Below are positions 1-13,198 of a stretch of DNA of 64,000 nucleotides, piece after piece. This DNA is from Megamerina dolium (taxonomy: Eukaryota > Arthropoda > Insecta > Diptera > Megamerinidae), in NCBI GenBank assembly GCA_963854835.1, contig OY978529.1, positions 47,673,821 through 47,737,820 on the forward strand, in the 5' to 3' direction. Under the pieces are notes generated by a model, which was not told the DNA's origin, made no database searches, and saw only the letters and a list, made by a program, of their open reading frames with translations. Position 1 is the first letter of the stretch, and the number at the start of each line of letters is the position of its first letter. The position numbers and the translations under genes are program-made.

Positions 1-291
1 AGTTTAGTCAAAGTTAATACAATCGACTCTTTTTACATATTTCCCATACATTACAAATTAGTCGAAACGCCGATTCTAACATTCAGATGATCTTAATTTT
101 TACTAGAACTACGGACCCTTTTGTTAACGCTGATATCAAAGAAAATGTTTATTTTTTTTTTAATACTAATAATTTATTGAATCTTTCTACCATTCGTAGA
201 AACTCACAATAAGTATTCAAATCTTACAAACTAAATTTTGTAAGATTTGTTGAGTCGCGAGGTTTAGTAATTACACAGCGTATTCAATGTG

Positions 292-495
292 TCATTTCTT
301 TAGTCGTCGATGGCTTGTGCTCAGCAACAATTGCCTAGCAAGGGGATTCGAATGGTTGTGTAATTTTTGAATGTAGCTTCTGCAGGACTTTGCAACTTCC
401 TCAGAAATTGTGAGTACATTCAAATCTCGATGGATGTTAACGTTCCTCATATACCAAGGCGCGTTTACAATAATTCGCAGGCATTTGTATTCGAT
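292..495 (-). mobile_element. Jockey-clade LINE, 3' end of reverse transcriptase (fragment)
   Basis: The minus strand is open for 67 codons ending in TGA. It contains a segment reading roughly IVNAPWYMRN followed by IHRDLNV, the usual pattern near the C-terminus of jockey-like non-LTR reverse transcriptases (NAPWYVRN...HRDL). Only this C-terminal part is recognisable, so it is a 5'-truncated remnant. Clade assignment is from remembered motifs. Confidence 0.75.
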
Positions 496-1489
496 ATGAA
501 ATAAAAAAGAAAACTGCAGCAGTCATCAGAGAGAGTTGCTAAAACTACAAAAATCAGCACTTAATAAGTTTCAGAAATATTCATATGAACCGTCATATCT
601 TGCTTGCATTATTCGCATTTTACTACTGAGGGCAAAAGTGGGAGCATTCCTCAGTGGGGCATATTCGATCCCTCTCATCTTCGATTTAAAAAAAATTTTC
701 TGATTGAAATGATCTATAATTTGAGTTGTTATCGACCATTTTTCATCCGCTCAACTTTGACTGATGAACTTTATACGTAATCGCGGGTAGACGTGTTTTT
801 GTGTTTTTCGGGTGACTGTGAAAAAATTTGAAAATATATTGAAGTGAATTTTATATTTTAATTATGTTATCCGATTTTATTTGATTACGTAAATGTTCAA
901 AAAGTGTAAAAAAACTTATATTTTTATAACAGCGGTTGCTACTGGTGTACATTTAACAGAGCGCTAATAGGGCGGACCTAAATCAATTATTATTAATCAA
1001 TTATTGATGAACATGAAACATTGCTATTCAGTAAGATTAGCCTAAAATGGTTTTTGAATTTTTAGTGCTACCTAAAACTCCAAAACTGGCTCGGCTAAGT
1101 GTAAGCAATCAACAAACAAAATAAATGGCAACTCAACAATTCACACATCTATACTAAACCAAAGCCTAACAAGAACAAAAAACATTTGAAAAGTAAAACC
1201 TTAAATTACAATAAAAATACATTAAAAATAACTGTTACTAAAACTTTGAATTTTATTCATTGACAATTGAGCCCGACTCACTCGGTGAATGCACCCCATG
1301 AGTGGGGCACTTTCGCTTGATTGCTGTGAAAATCACCAAAAAAGAATAGGCATCATTAAAATAAACAGTCCACAAAGATGAAGTGTTGTTGACAATATTT
1401 GTATGTTGGCTCCGATTTTCGACGGGATGCACTGTTTGACTGGATGCACTGAAACTAACATTATTATAGAAAAATATATTAATACAATA
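496..1489. other. Noncoding stretch upstream of FoxL2
   Basis: No convincing gene is visible. It is AT-rich and may contain promoter or 5' untranslated exons of FoxL2, because an acceptor-like site (tttcag, ending at 1700) lies just before the FoxL2 start codon. Confidence 0.4.
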
Positions 1490-1664
1490 CAGTGGCGTAG
1501 CCAGGGGGATATCAGGGGAATAAATAACTCCCATCCACCCCTTTACCGATGTTAAAAAAGAAAAATAATAATATATAGATATTTAAAAATCATTCATTAA
1601 ACATTTATTCTTATACATATTTTTCATCTTATTCCCTCTTGCCAAAATCCTACCTACGCCACTG
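1490..1664. mobile_element. Short hAT-like MITE, 175 bp
   Basis: The element starts cagtggcgtag and ends ctacgccactg, an 11-bp perfect terminal inverted repeat. The 8 bases before it (atacaata) and after it (atgcaata) agree at 7 of 8 positions, which fits the 8-bp target duplication of hAT elements. It has no coding capacity. Confidence 0.7.
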
Positions 1665-1719
1665 ATGCAATATAATAATTTGTAAAAATCTAAATTTCAG
1701 TTTCTAACGTTTCTTCGGA

Positions 1720-4606
1720 ATGCATTCTTCTCTCATATTGCAACAATCACCAGTAGCGAAGAGTACCAAAGATATAGAAATAGTTATCAAAAAAGAAAAG
1801 TAAGTATTCCATAGGACCATGAATTTATTATCTATAATGACATATTTTGGTCATTTGTACAGATCGGAGCATTCAAAGAGTGCAAAACCACCTTATAGTT
1901 ATGTCGCTCTTATTGCAATGGCTATAGAAGTAAGTGCATGCGATTTTCATAGCTTTATATTTATATTACGGTGCGTTAAATCATTCCCATTTTGAAAAGT
2001 TCATTGCATTCGTCCCCGTTTTTCTACTGTATTTTTAGGGAAATCAATAAATATTTAGAGGTTAATATGAAAACTCAGATAATTGTATATTTTTTATATA
2101 CCGTAATATAGGGTGTTGAGTAATCGATAGATGTTGAGGGATTGCATTTCTTAGTTGGCTCTGAGTTGATCTTATGACACAAAATCGATGAGAAAAGAAA
2201 TTACGCCATTTGAATTTAGTGCTTGAGAACTATTTTATCTGCCTCTTATTCGAAATTCCAAGACATTCTATCCACAAGGTATGAAACATTTATTAAAATT
2301 AAGTGAGCCTATAGTGATGGCATTATATTGGAATATAATATAAGCAGTCCATATAATGACCTAATTTTTTGGGTAGATGAGGCATTAAAAGGTTAAAAAG
2401 ACGTTATTAAGAATAACCTCTAATATACGGACAAACAAGTTGGGAATTTCGTTTTGTTACACTTATTCTGTATGATCGCAAGCTTTATTATAATTATTAA
2501 GAGAAATTATCACTACTATTGAAAATCTCGTAACTGCTGCGGGCTTACATTTTGTTTTTTTTTTTTCATAAAAGAAACAAAAGAATGGGGCGAATGCAGA
2601 AAACTTAAAAAAATGGAAATTGACACACCCTAATGTATACTTTTCATTTCAAATACAAAGGAATCATTCTATATTTTATGTTTAATTTTAGAATTCACCG
2701 TTAAAACGAGCAACACTTAGTGAAATTTACACGTATATTATATCACAATTTCCATATTATGAGGAAAATAAAAAAGGTTGGCAAAATTCGATAAGACATA
2801 ATTTGAGCTTAAACGAGTGCTTCGTAAAAATACCACGAGAAGGTGCTGGAGAACGAAAGGGTAATTACTGGACATTGGACACACATTATGAAAATATGTT
2901 TGAAAATGGAAATTACCGTCGAAGAAGACGAATGAAAAGACCTTCTCGTCCTGCCGGGCAATTTACGAAGCTCTTAACTGAAACATACACAACGCGTCCA
3001 CTACTTAATCACTCATCTGCGCAGTCCTATTTTCGCAACAATCTTGGGTAACAAATAAATCAATAGTCCGCATGTAGCCAATGTGTATGATGAGTACATA
3101 TTTATTAATTTCATTTTTAGCGCTCAATGGTTAACACCATCTCAAGTGATGTCGAGCTATAATCCGTGCGCAGCCAGAAGTTGTTATACTTATAATTGCA
3201 CAGTAAGCTATTTATGTCTTACCATGAAATCTTATTTTAGCGGGTACCAAGTACATTTAAGTCAATTCCAAAAAATATTTTAGCTTTAACGATAACCGTT
3301 AAGCTACCGTTGAGCTGGGCCGTCGTCCTAAAATCGTTAAAAATTGAAAAAGTAAATGTAAATAATAAACATACAAAAAGTCGTAGGTTCTTCATACAAT
3401 ATGTAGATTGATAAACGATTTTGAAATCAGCTGACATTGTTTTTTACTGTTTTAACGTTAACGTTGGCTATATTTATGTTTTCGAGTGAACAAATCAAAG
3501 AAAAAACGAGGAAAGGATAAAATCAACGATCAAATATTGCTTTAATGAATTTAAGCGTGTACGTGCATCCATTCTCGATGAAGAGCATTTAGCTGTTTAT
3601 GTAGAGCATTTAGCATTTAGCTGTATGAGTAGACAATGGATGACGTGGTCACTCAGATCTCCGATATCATATTGGCGTGTGATGGCTATAGCCATCCGTA
3701 GACGGCATGTGGTTCCACTAAGACAGGTGACGATTATTGACGATATATGATAAAAACTCATCGAAGATTCCTCCGTCAGCATCGACTCCAATCAGACACA
3801 AAAAAGGAATGACCCTGAACGTGCAATTATGTTGAAAAACCGTTGACGTTCGTCCGCGCCTTGTGTTAGAGAAAACACTGTGCGTTGGTTTAAACGGTAT
3901 TTTGAGAAACGAGATAAATCGTGTTTTATTGAAGGCCTAAAAAATTAAAACATCGTTGATCTCAATCTTTCGAGCTAAAAAGAAAGTTTTGTATGCCACT
4001 CATTTCTTCAAAAACGTTCAACTTTTGAATTATTATTATTTATGTCTAATTATTTACCCAAAAATAGCATTGACGAAACATATTTATCTCCACAAAAATT
4101 CCACTTCTGGAGATTTTTTGAAGACAGCTTAGCTCACGTATTGGCAATTATAACCATTATTATTGCAATTTTTATTATTATTATTTAATTACATTTAGGG
4201 TCAATCTTCTACATCGTTAATTTCTTCAAACAACTATGGCGGTATTATTAATATTGGTGAGTGAATATACATAGTAATATGTGTATAGGCTTAAAATAAA
4301 ATACATTACAAAATATTTATAATCTGTTTATGGTCAATTTGTTCATGGTTTAAGAAAATATGTTCTTATTTTAAAGGTAATGGAATAGAAACAACTTCAG
4401 GAGAAAATGGTGCCATCTTTGACCCTCAGCATTGTACACCCTGGGATTCTGCAAGTATAATGTAACATATTTGGCTTTTCATAATTATATTCTATTTTGT
4501 AATTTCAGTTCCAATTCCTCTTATGAAAGATGAATCATCATTTGTATCTGTTGGTACTTTAAGTTCAACTGCAGGCAACTTCCAAAAAACATTTTCATCA
4601 CAATAA
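1720..4606 (+). CDS. FoxL2: Forkhead transcription factor, FoxL2 class
   Basis: Seven coding exons: 1720-1799, 1863-1929, 2692-3047, 3121-3202, 4199-4256, 4377-4454 and 4509-4606, with consistent phases, giving 272 aa. The forkhead domain spans about residues 35-132. It begins [15 protein letters not shown], has recognition helix [11 protein letters not shown] (79-89), and ends with [11 protein letters not shown] and a five-arginine run followed by MKRP. That last combination is the FoxL2 signature. The start is the first ATG after an in-frame TAA. Known role of the family: DNA-binding regulator of gonadal somatic cell identity; that role here is inferred. An intron interrupts the forkhead domain after residue 49, whereas vertebrate FOXL2 is a single exon. 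The C-terminal half is poorly conserved, serine-, threonine- and asparagine-rich. Confidence 0.9.
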
Positions 4607-7062
4607 GCCATATTGTCGCTTGGGGATAAGATTGTCGTATGTGAAAAATTACAGATTTCGGCTACTATTCTTTTAATTTCAATTAGTTTCGAATGTCGGA
4701 ATTTTTGGAATTTCGGAACCGTCTTAATTTCTTACATAAATCTCACAAGTCATTTGAATTACTTTATGAAAGCTATCTTTGGCAATATTTTAGTACAGAC
4801 TAACTGAAGCATTTTTACACTAATTTAATTGGATGTTTCAATATTTTCTATGGGTAGTGTAAAATTGTGTAAAATGGTATTACACGACAAAATGAGATTA
4901 GTGAAAGAGGCCAATTAATTCTAAAAATAAAAATATAGTGGACTTGTTAAAGTGGTGTTGTTCTGTACGGCTTATGTGGTTTTTGGAGCAAATTACTAGA
5001 GGACTTTATTATCAATTTTCCAAAGCTTACCGACAATCTTTTTCCCAAGCGACGATATTTCTACGGAATTTGTTCCATAGTTTTCTTGTTATTAACCGTT
5101 CATTTACTTGTAAAATGTTATATAATATATGAAAAGAAATTAATTTAATAATTAGTTCTAGAAAAAAAAAAGAATATGATTCAATATATTTTAATTAATA
5201 TACATTACAATTAGGGGAGAAATCTTGTAAGGGAAAATTTTACAAAATTTTAATAATAACCGAACTTTCATGACATAAATGGCCGAGGTAACGATTACAG
5301 AATTCCATAACACATGCAAATCGGAAAAAGTAACTAAAAGAGAATAAAAAAAAAAGAAAGAAAAACGTTTGTACTTGTAACAAAAAGAAATAACAGGAAA
5401 ACATTTTTTAATCACTTTTTTAGCAATAATCGGAAAAAGTGTAAGTGTAAAAAATGATGACTGACGACTTTTGCTGACTGACTGAGTTTTGCCCATAAGT
5501 CTCTGTACTCTAGGTTTCAGTCCGATTAACTGCTGTATCGTACGAGTCGAGTACAAGTACTCATGCTTACGATGGCTCGATATATTTGGAAACTCATTTA
5601 TTCGTTTATGCATTTATGAGTATTTAGCGTTGCATCGTGACTACTACTCGCTACGTCACAAGCAATAATTGCTATGTATGTTATGCATCGTATACAAACG
5701 ATATAAGACGGACTTGAGTTTGTTGACTCTGTTGTAGTCCTAGTGAAAATTAAATTTTCAGATCCTTCTACGCAGACAGTAATTGACATCCGGGATGGTG
5801 CAAAAAGATGGTTAATTCTGAAAATTGATTTCTCGAAAATTTGACATAATACAGCCATCTTCCGACCAACTCAGAAGGCTTGCTCCGATAGAATTTACTA
5901 GGACGTTTATAAATTTTTCGACTACAATAGTGTTATCTGCTCAATGCTATCGTGCAGATAATTTTTGAGCCTTAAATATTGCATATTATATTGAAGTGAA
6001 AATGTTTTGAGATTTTGATATATCTGAAACATATATAAATAATAAATGTACATAAATTGCTGTCAGCCCTTAAATTCATGGCTTTAACACAAGCAAAGTG
6101 CTTCGATCCTGTGAACTTAATACTAGTAGACTTTAGAGTAGGCTGAATTTTTTTGACTTCATATCACAAATGGTGGTACTTTTTTCTCGACTAGTAATCA
6201 GTTAAAACCACTACAATGATACCTCATTACTGGAGGGCAACATGATAAGTAAGTCTATGGCTAGGTGTAACAATTCAATTCACAAAAATTATCTACGAAC
6301 TCAATGATTCAGAGTACGCCAAGTATCCTCGAAGGTATTGTAGAACTTTTATTATTGTACTGATTGATCATTGGCTGATAGCGGCTTATGGGTATAAAAT
6401 GAGAATCACAAAGAGGGACAATATTAAAAGGAAACCCTGGAACATCTCATACACTTCTGTCGCGTGATCTGGTAGACGTGACTGAAATATCTCGAATTAT
6501 CAATATTCAGCAAACTAGAAGAAGTATAAAATTTGTGGATGACTTCCCAACTAAGGTTTCCAAAACTATCAGCATTCTCAATGATCTCTACTATCGCGAG
6601 TATTTAAAGAATGCTCATCAGGTATAACTGAGGACCTAGTAGGTCAGTTTAACATAACATTGACTTTTCTTTACTTCTTATCGTTGTCACCGAATTTTGC
6701 TGTCGTACTTCTTCTCCTTCTTTCATAATACATAGTTACTCTTTCAAATTGGATTTCTTTGAATTATACTATGAGTCACAGTTATAAATTGCTATTGCTT
6801 CCGATACAATATGGATATTGGGGGGGTTGAGAACATAAATAGTAAAATCGTCCTAGGAAGTCACAAAATGTGTTTATCGGAATGCCATTCATATAGTGAA
6901 AATAGCGTTATACCAAAATGAAACAATCATGAATCACAAAACAACCGCCTCCTTCCCCCACGCCAGCTTAATAGGTTAAAGTATTGAGATAAATGAAGAG
7001 TCGAAAATTAATTATTAATATTATTAAAATGATTTTAATTGTAATTCTTAAATATCGTTTTA
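4607..7062. other. Intergenic, FoxL2 3' flank to lipase 3' end
   Basis: No supported gene. FoxL2 3' UTR must lie in the first few hundred bases. Open frames here, including a 140-codon one on the minus strand at 5191-5613, have no recognisable domain and a low-complexity composition. Confidence 0.4.
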
Positions 7063-8785
7063 CTACAGACTCTCCTGTTCTGCTTTAGCCATTTGCTTGA
7101 TTACATTGTCATACAATAGTTCCCGAGCATCTATGCCCCACACAAAGTCCAAATGATTGAATTGCGGGTAGTTAACTAAAAACTTCCCAATCACATTGGG
7201 TAACAGTTGATGCAAATGATCTACATCTTCCACAGTGGCAAGCCAATCATTTTGAGAATAGTGTAGCGCCACCTTGTTGCGTACATTTTCCAACATATAG
7301 TCAGGCGGTGTAATAGAGTTGTAACGCCAATGGTTGCGTATCCATCCGTAATCATATTGTCGAAAATGATCTGTACGTTTAAGTTGTCCGTAGTGTTGCA
7401 TTTGTTTGGTGGCAGCACCAGCAGGCGAGTGTCCCAAAACGATAGGCAGCATAGTCTAAATGACACACATATATGTACGTAAACAAAAATAAATTAATTT
7501 CAAAATCACTCAATCCACCTCATTCATCTGTGCCTGATCGAAGCCTGTTATGAGAAATATTACACTTGAACATATCTCCTTGGTGATTGTATCGTCGTCA
7601 CAAAGTATTTGACTGAACATGGTGATGAATTCGTTGCTCGGCAGAAATTCATGAGCTCCAATCAATTTTAGAAGAATCTAAAATTGTACAGAATTAATCA
7701 TGTAGTCGATAAAGAGGTTATAGATGATAATAAATATTACAGAAAATGGTTCGTGGAAGAATGCCAAGAATTCGACAACTGGACTCTTACAGTGTTTTAT
7801 AAAAGCTACTGGTGCTAGTGCCTGCATTAAAATTATTTTGTCGCTATACGCGGGACGTTCGCTGCACATGATCCAAAATATCATAGTGCCTTGCGAGTGG
7901 CCAATATAATGCAAATGCGTATGCCCCGTAGTTTGCAATATGTAATCTATAGACGCAGGCAGATCATATTTCCCCATTTCATGGAAAGTAAAATCCCAGA
8001 ATACGGCATGCTTCGTACCGTACTTTGTGTGGTTTCGAGAATATGTATTACCACGTACATTTGTCATCCAGACATCATATCCCAAATCATGCAATAAGTA
8101 TCCTAAAAAGCATTTGTATATAGAGGAAACTTTATTAATCAGATTCAATAAAAATTAAATTCAAATAATACGTCAGTTTCAATGGTAGTAAATTAAAAAT
8201 ATGTATGTATGTGTGTTGCTATACATATATAGGACACTTATCATGGGAAAGTGTACTTGAGAACTATGTATATAATTACCTAGGCCTTTATTGGGACCCA
8301 TTATTACCCATGTCGCTGAACTGTCTAACAAACCGTGAGCCAATAATACGGGAATACCACTTTGGTTGGCAATGCGGTGTAATTCCAGAATATAACCATC
8401 ATCAGTGACGACATGATGAATCTCAGCTGGGTAGCCATATTTCTTTATCAATTCAGGCTACAAGAATTGCGATTAAATAAATTAAGTTATAAACACACGA
8501 TTTGTAATTAATAAAATCACTAACAGTTTTCAAAAATGAATCCTCTATAACATCGGGATCCACTTCCAATTTGGAATCGTGTAATGAATTTTCGTTGCTA
8601 TAATCTTCAGTAGTTCCAAATAAGGAGCGACCAAAAGCTGGAATGTTGAACAAGTCCATTCCTTCAAAACTGAATGTCCATGTATTTGATTGGCACGCTG
8701 CATTTCGAATATGCACACATGTAAAACATACAATAAAAGCAAATACAAACAAACTAAATGAAATTCGCGCGCGTGTGTGTGACAT
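7063..8785 (-). CDS. Secreted acid-lipase-like lipase (AB-hydrolase family)
   Basis: Five exons in minus order: 8785-8525, 8457-8280, 8102-7741, 7677-7519, 7455-7063; phases join and give 450 aa. An N-terminal hydrophobic signal peptide covers about residues 8-30. Then come the AB-hydrolase-associated lipase segment (PELIKKYGYPAEIHHVVTDD), the AHGLLDSSATW oxyanion region and the nucleophile elbow GHSQG (Ser216). The likely catalytic Asp is D390 (SQNDWLA) and the His is H421 (FNHLDF). This is the layout of gastric/lysosomal acid lipases; insect relatives include Lip3 and magro. Expected to hydrolyse triglycerides or sterol esters, in gut lumen or lysosome. It sits alone, not in a visible lipase cluster. 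Subfamily is uncertain. Confidence 0.9.
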
Positions 8786-10738
8786 ATTCCCAAAAATGTT
8801 TATTGTAAATAGAGATTTTCATTAAAAAATAATCCCAAGGGTTTAACTCATATGATATTGAATATTAAAGAAGGCGTTGACGATGAACTCGGTGCTGTGC
8901 TGAATTCAGAATGTTTTGATTTATAATTCAAAATAATCAACGAACAAAGTAAATAAATAATAGCATAACTGATTGAATACTGTATGTTAGGTATATTGTT
9001 GTAATCTTGTGGTTTAGATCGATGTGTTTACTTTATCACTAAAATAGTGATACAATATTACTATTCGATTGTAATTTTCGCTTATCAATTTTAAATGTCG
9101 CACAAAACATTTACTTGCTGTTCACTTATTTAATATCGCTCTTCGCACTATCCCTTACAAAGGTCAACCAAAGTTGCTTGTAATATTTGTTTTTAATATG
9201 AACGGCGAATTCATTGGATTTACAGATTCACTGAAAAGTACTTTATGTGTGTATGTATTACGTAAATTATTGTGTGCTTATGCAAAATTGTATTGTGAAT
9301 CACAATAAATGAATGATTAAAAACTATAATACTCCAGCATCAATTAATTGTATCTGCAGCACATCAATTTCAATGATAATTCTTTATACATATAAACATA
9401 TCTACAAAATATGACTGCATCTAGACCGTTCACATGCGATTGCCGACATTGACTGACTTTAGACTTGTTTTCATTTTCAGTCCATGTGTTATGTTAATCA
9501 CAATTCATTTATATTTATTTGTCGTAATAAAACCGAATGCAGACCAATCACGCATTACTTTTGGAAATCAAGTTCATTACTACGTCATATGTATGTATGC
9601 CGGCCTACAGATGCAAAAATGTCACTTTTTGCTAAGTCTCCAAACTTTAGCATACAAGCAAATTTCAAATCGTAATAAAATATCTGGTTTTGTATTGCTT
9701 TCAGTAGTTAGTAGTAAGAGAAAATTATAAACAAATGTCATGCATTTTCTTTCGTACATTTACTACTTCTAAAAGTACATGTATGCAAATTTAACTAAAT
9801 GCAAATTCTGCGTACATATATTTGTTACAAAATGGTAAAGTTAAATTTATTTACTCTAATATTCAAATAGAAGTTTTAATATTGACTTTTAAGCTGAAGC
9901 GGAACAAATCGTAATTCAAAGTCAAACTATGTACTGTTGAGCAAAAATCAATTGAGGATATGCAAAAAACGCTTAAGGCGAGAAGTGCCCTTTTTGCATA
10001 AAACAGCTCTATAGAATGTAAAGTCCCTTTCCTATGGTAAGTCCCCACAAAAGAACGGGATTTTCTTTTGCAGATTTGAAACTTTTTGAGTATTATTTTA
10101 ATGAATATAATTTTTTTCAAATTGTGTGTCACCTTTATTTTTGATGGTAGCAAAAATCGTTGATTTCTACAAGAGAAAAGATGATGAAAATCTGCAATTT
10201 ACTTTAAAAAAATATTCTGTAAAGTAGCTCAATATAACTTTTTTATTTGGATAACAAAATAATAATTGCATCATCACTCTTTTGATGTTTTATACATTTA
10301 TGTATTTTCAAATACTTACATGATAGTTTTTCGGATATATCATATAACAAACTCTTTAATTAATAACCAAATTCGACTACAATTTATTTTAGTTAGAAAT
10401 TAAGTTATGCACTACTTAAATTATAAATAAACTCGATAGCAGTGTATATTAAACACCTTCAAAACATCTAACTCAACGTAAGATAGCCACATTATGACAA
10501 CAATATCTTATTTATGATTTAAATGTAACTTAAATATAACGTTAAATCATGAATATAAATATTATTTTGAATTATTTAGCATTATATGGTCATAGTTAAA
10601 GTAATATTGTTTTAGCTATGACTTCGTATTATTGTCTCTGACACATACAATACAAATTGGAAATAAATCATTAATTTCGTATACAACATAAATTCGATTT
10701 ATAAAAACAACAAGGCATTATTTATCAAAATTATTAAA
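8786..10738. other. Intergenic between lipase start and LRR1 stop
   Basis: AT-rich, no recognisable gene or transposon. It should contain the lipase promoter and the LRR1 3' UTR. The 98-codon plus-strand frame at 9434-9730 has no family features. Confidence 0.4.
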
Positions 10739-12054
10739 CTATTTCACCAACTGTTTTCTCCCAATGCATTTGGGGCCGCACAAAACAACGTCTGCATAAA
10801 TTAAACGATCGCGGTTTAATATTAAGTCTTTAACATTTTGAAATGTTAGGTAGATTGCTCGTTCTAATACAGCACTCGCATAACACAACTTCCCACAACT
10901 GCACTGAGGCAATTCAGATAACATGTCAACAAGTAGCCAAGGTAGTGTTGCAGATGAATACGGCAAATTATATTGTGAAACACTTCGGGCGGCTGATAGC
11001 CATAGCGGAGTGGCATTACTAGTAACGTTTAGAATTTCATCGTTGTTGTCACTAAGCATGTGCTCTATCTGTGGTTGAAAATTATTTCCGCAAACATCCA
11101 GAACTTCGAGTCGTGTGTAATTAAAAGAGGATGGTAGAGACTCCAATAAATTTGAAGATATATGCAGGTAACGCAAATTACGCATACGACGCACTCCGAA
11201 TGGGATACGCTTTATCACGTTATTGTTCAGTTTTAAAGTAATTAACTGATCTAATTTGATAAGGTATGGTACAAAGTATGTGAGTTTATTTGCTGACAAG
11301 TCCAATTCACGCAAAGATTTTCGTATATTCTGGTTTTGTAGCCATTCCCAAGAATTTCCATTGCCAAGGTTATTATTGTTCAAATGGACATTTCTGAGCC
11401 TAAGGCGCCCCAACTCTGGTGGCATCTGTAACAATACAATGAATATAAGATATGTTTTACAATGCTGAATGTATAACTTGCCTTACTAATGTTGTTAAAA
11501 CTCAAATCCAATGATGTTAAATTTTGTAAAGAGCAAACTTCATAGCCTACTTTAACCAATTGTATTCCTGAGACAGTTAATGTCTGTAGCGCTTTTGGAA
11601 ATCCTTTAATAGGATAATCTCCTCGTTTCAATACAATCAACTTATGCTTTGCTTGTGATTTTTGTGGAATTGCAGTGGCAGCTGCAATATTTAATCGTAA
11701 ATTGCAAGAGTCTTTTCCATCCATGCCTAGCTTTACAGTTTGCGCAAAATTCTTTAATTGTATTGGATCACATTTTACCATCAAATTTTCAGGCGGTTCC
11801 CGAAAACCAATTGTTATTTTGCCATCCTTCAGGAAATTGGTGTGCATCACATCAATGTTTTTATATACTTTATATCGAGTACCAGCCCTATTCTGTGGTG
11901 TAAAGTGTACGATTTCCATTTGCTTTGTTTCTTTACCACTCGATATACTTCCAATAGTACGAAATCCTATGCCCAAAGTCGCTTTTGCTGCGCGTTTTAT
12001 CTTCGTAGTGTGAGTTTGACGATTTACAACTTGAGTTTCACACAAAATCTTCAT
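10739..12054 (-). CDS. LRR1: LRR1, leucine-rich-repeat receptor of a CUL2 ubiquitin ligase
   Basis: Two exons, 12054-11482 and 11425-10739, give 419 aa, close to human LRR1 (about 414). The N-terminal PH-like part begins MKILCETQVVNRQ and has RAGTRYKVYKNID and GKITIGFREPPEN, matching the family. Leucine-rich repeats run from about residue 180 to 290, for example LTSLDLSFNNISK joined to MPPELGRLRLRNVHLNNNNL. The C-terminus is cysteine-containing (CSCGKLC, CGPKC). In animals LRR1 directs CUL2 to the CMG helicase at replication termination; that role is family knowledge. The only frame-preserving donor is AAG/GCAAGT at 11482-11476, so the 56-bp intron is of GC-AG type. The gene is divergent with malectin, with 1.1 kb between starts. 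Confidence 0.93.
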
Positions 12055-13198
12055 TTTACTGTATATTTCAATAAATCAATACAGAAATATAAACTATTTG
12101 CTGATTTGAAAGCTATAAATCCCACCAATTTAAGATGCTATTATTACTACCTATACTATTTACGATCTTCATTTGTTTTGAATCTATTTTTCTCGCTCGC
12201 TTTTATATTAGATTTGTTCTCACACCGATAGAGTAAAACAATTAATAAAGCGGTTGCAAATTGAAATAACTGTCAACACTTTGATATGATTATGGCGGGC
12301 CTTCAAAGGCAAAACTTATTGCCTACTATCTGTCATTTTGATTGTCAGATATAAATATTATCAGTGGCAATATTTATGTATATGCGTTTTTCCATCTTGA
12401 TAAAAGCATTGACGTCAAACAAGTATGTCCGCTACATTGGAGAAAAGGAAAAAAAAAAAAAACAATTATTTTATAATTATAAAGCGAAAACTAGTTCAAA
12501 TAGCAAACACAAAAGAAAAAAATTGCTTTTTTTTCTTTTACACATTTCTTCATCAATTTTTTGCAGCCTATTTCAGTTTTTGGTTTGGCAGCAAAACATT
12601 GATAGCTTAATATTCAGATGTCAGAAACTAACAAATTGACATTATGCTCTCATTTTTGTATTCTCTGTCATACAAATCGAATACACGAACACTCTATTGT
12701 CGACAATTGTTAACAGTTGTTGAAAGTTGTTTGTAGGCGATCACATTATAGTGAATGATTTAGAGGAAGGGGAAGTAAATGCTTAAATGGTAAACACGAA
12801 TAAAGTGTTTGAGAGCGTATGTTTTGTGTATAAAAACATTACTTTCTAATTCTACCATTTAATTTTACAATTTTTGACAGTTAAATCTATCATACTTGCG
12901 ATAACATGTGAATGCGCCTAATCTTGATATAATACATATTCAATAAATCAGCTGTTAAAAAAATCGATTTTAGTATGTCAACAAATTTATGCGTGTGGGA
13001 TTGAGGGGAATAAGATATTTTTGTGATTTAACTGAAAGTAAGAACAACATGGATTAGAGAATAAACATTTCAGTAAACTATAAAGAAGCTGTAAGAAAAA
13101 TATGAAATAAATCTACAAAACCGGACCCTGAAAACTTATGAAAGCATAAACGGATAAAACAAATCCAACGATATAAGCACATAAACTAGAGAAGTAGA
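12055..13198. promoter_or_regulatory. Divergent intergenic region between LRR1 and malectin
   Basis: About 1.1 kb between two opposite start codons. It must hold both promoters and 5' UTRs. No TATA box at a fitting distance stands out. The short frames at 12364-12639 are A/T-rich and look noncoding. Confidence 0.5.

Noticed and set aside
3597..3960. Fragments resembling a transposase helix-turn-helix ([14 protein letters not shown]) in a FoxL2 intron
   Set aside because: Too short and frame-broken to assign to any family; no inverted repeats seen.
5191..5613. 140-codon minus-strand frame
   Set aside because: No domain, no signal peptide, tgac repeats and A/T-rich C-terminal half; no splice partners.
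8179..8451. 90-codon minus-strand frame taken as a separate gene
   Set aside because: It is exon 2 of the lipase running into its intron.
12364..12639. 91-codon plus-strand frame
   Set aside because: Lysine/phenylalanine-rich product of A/T runs; lies in the LRR1-malectin promoter region.
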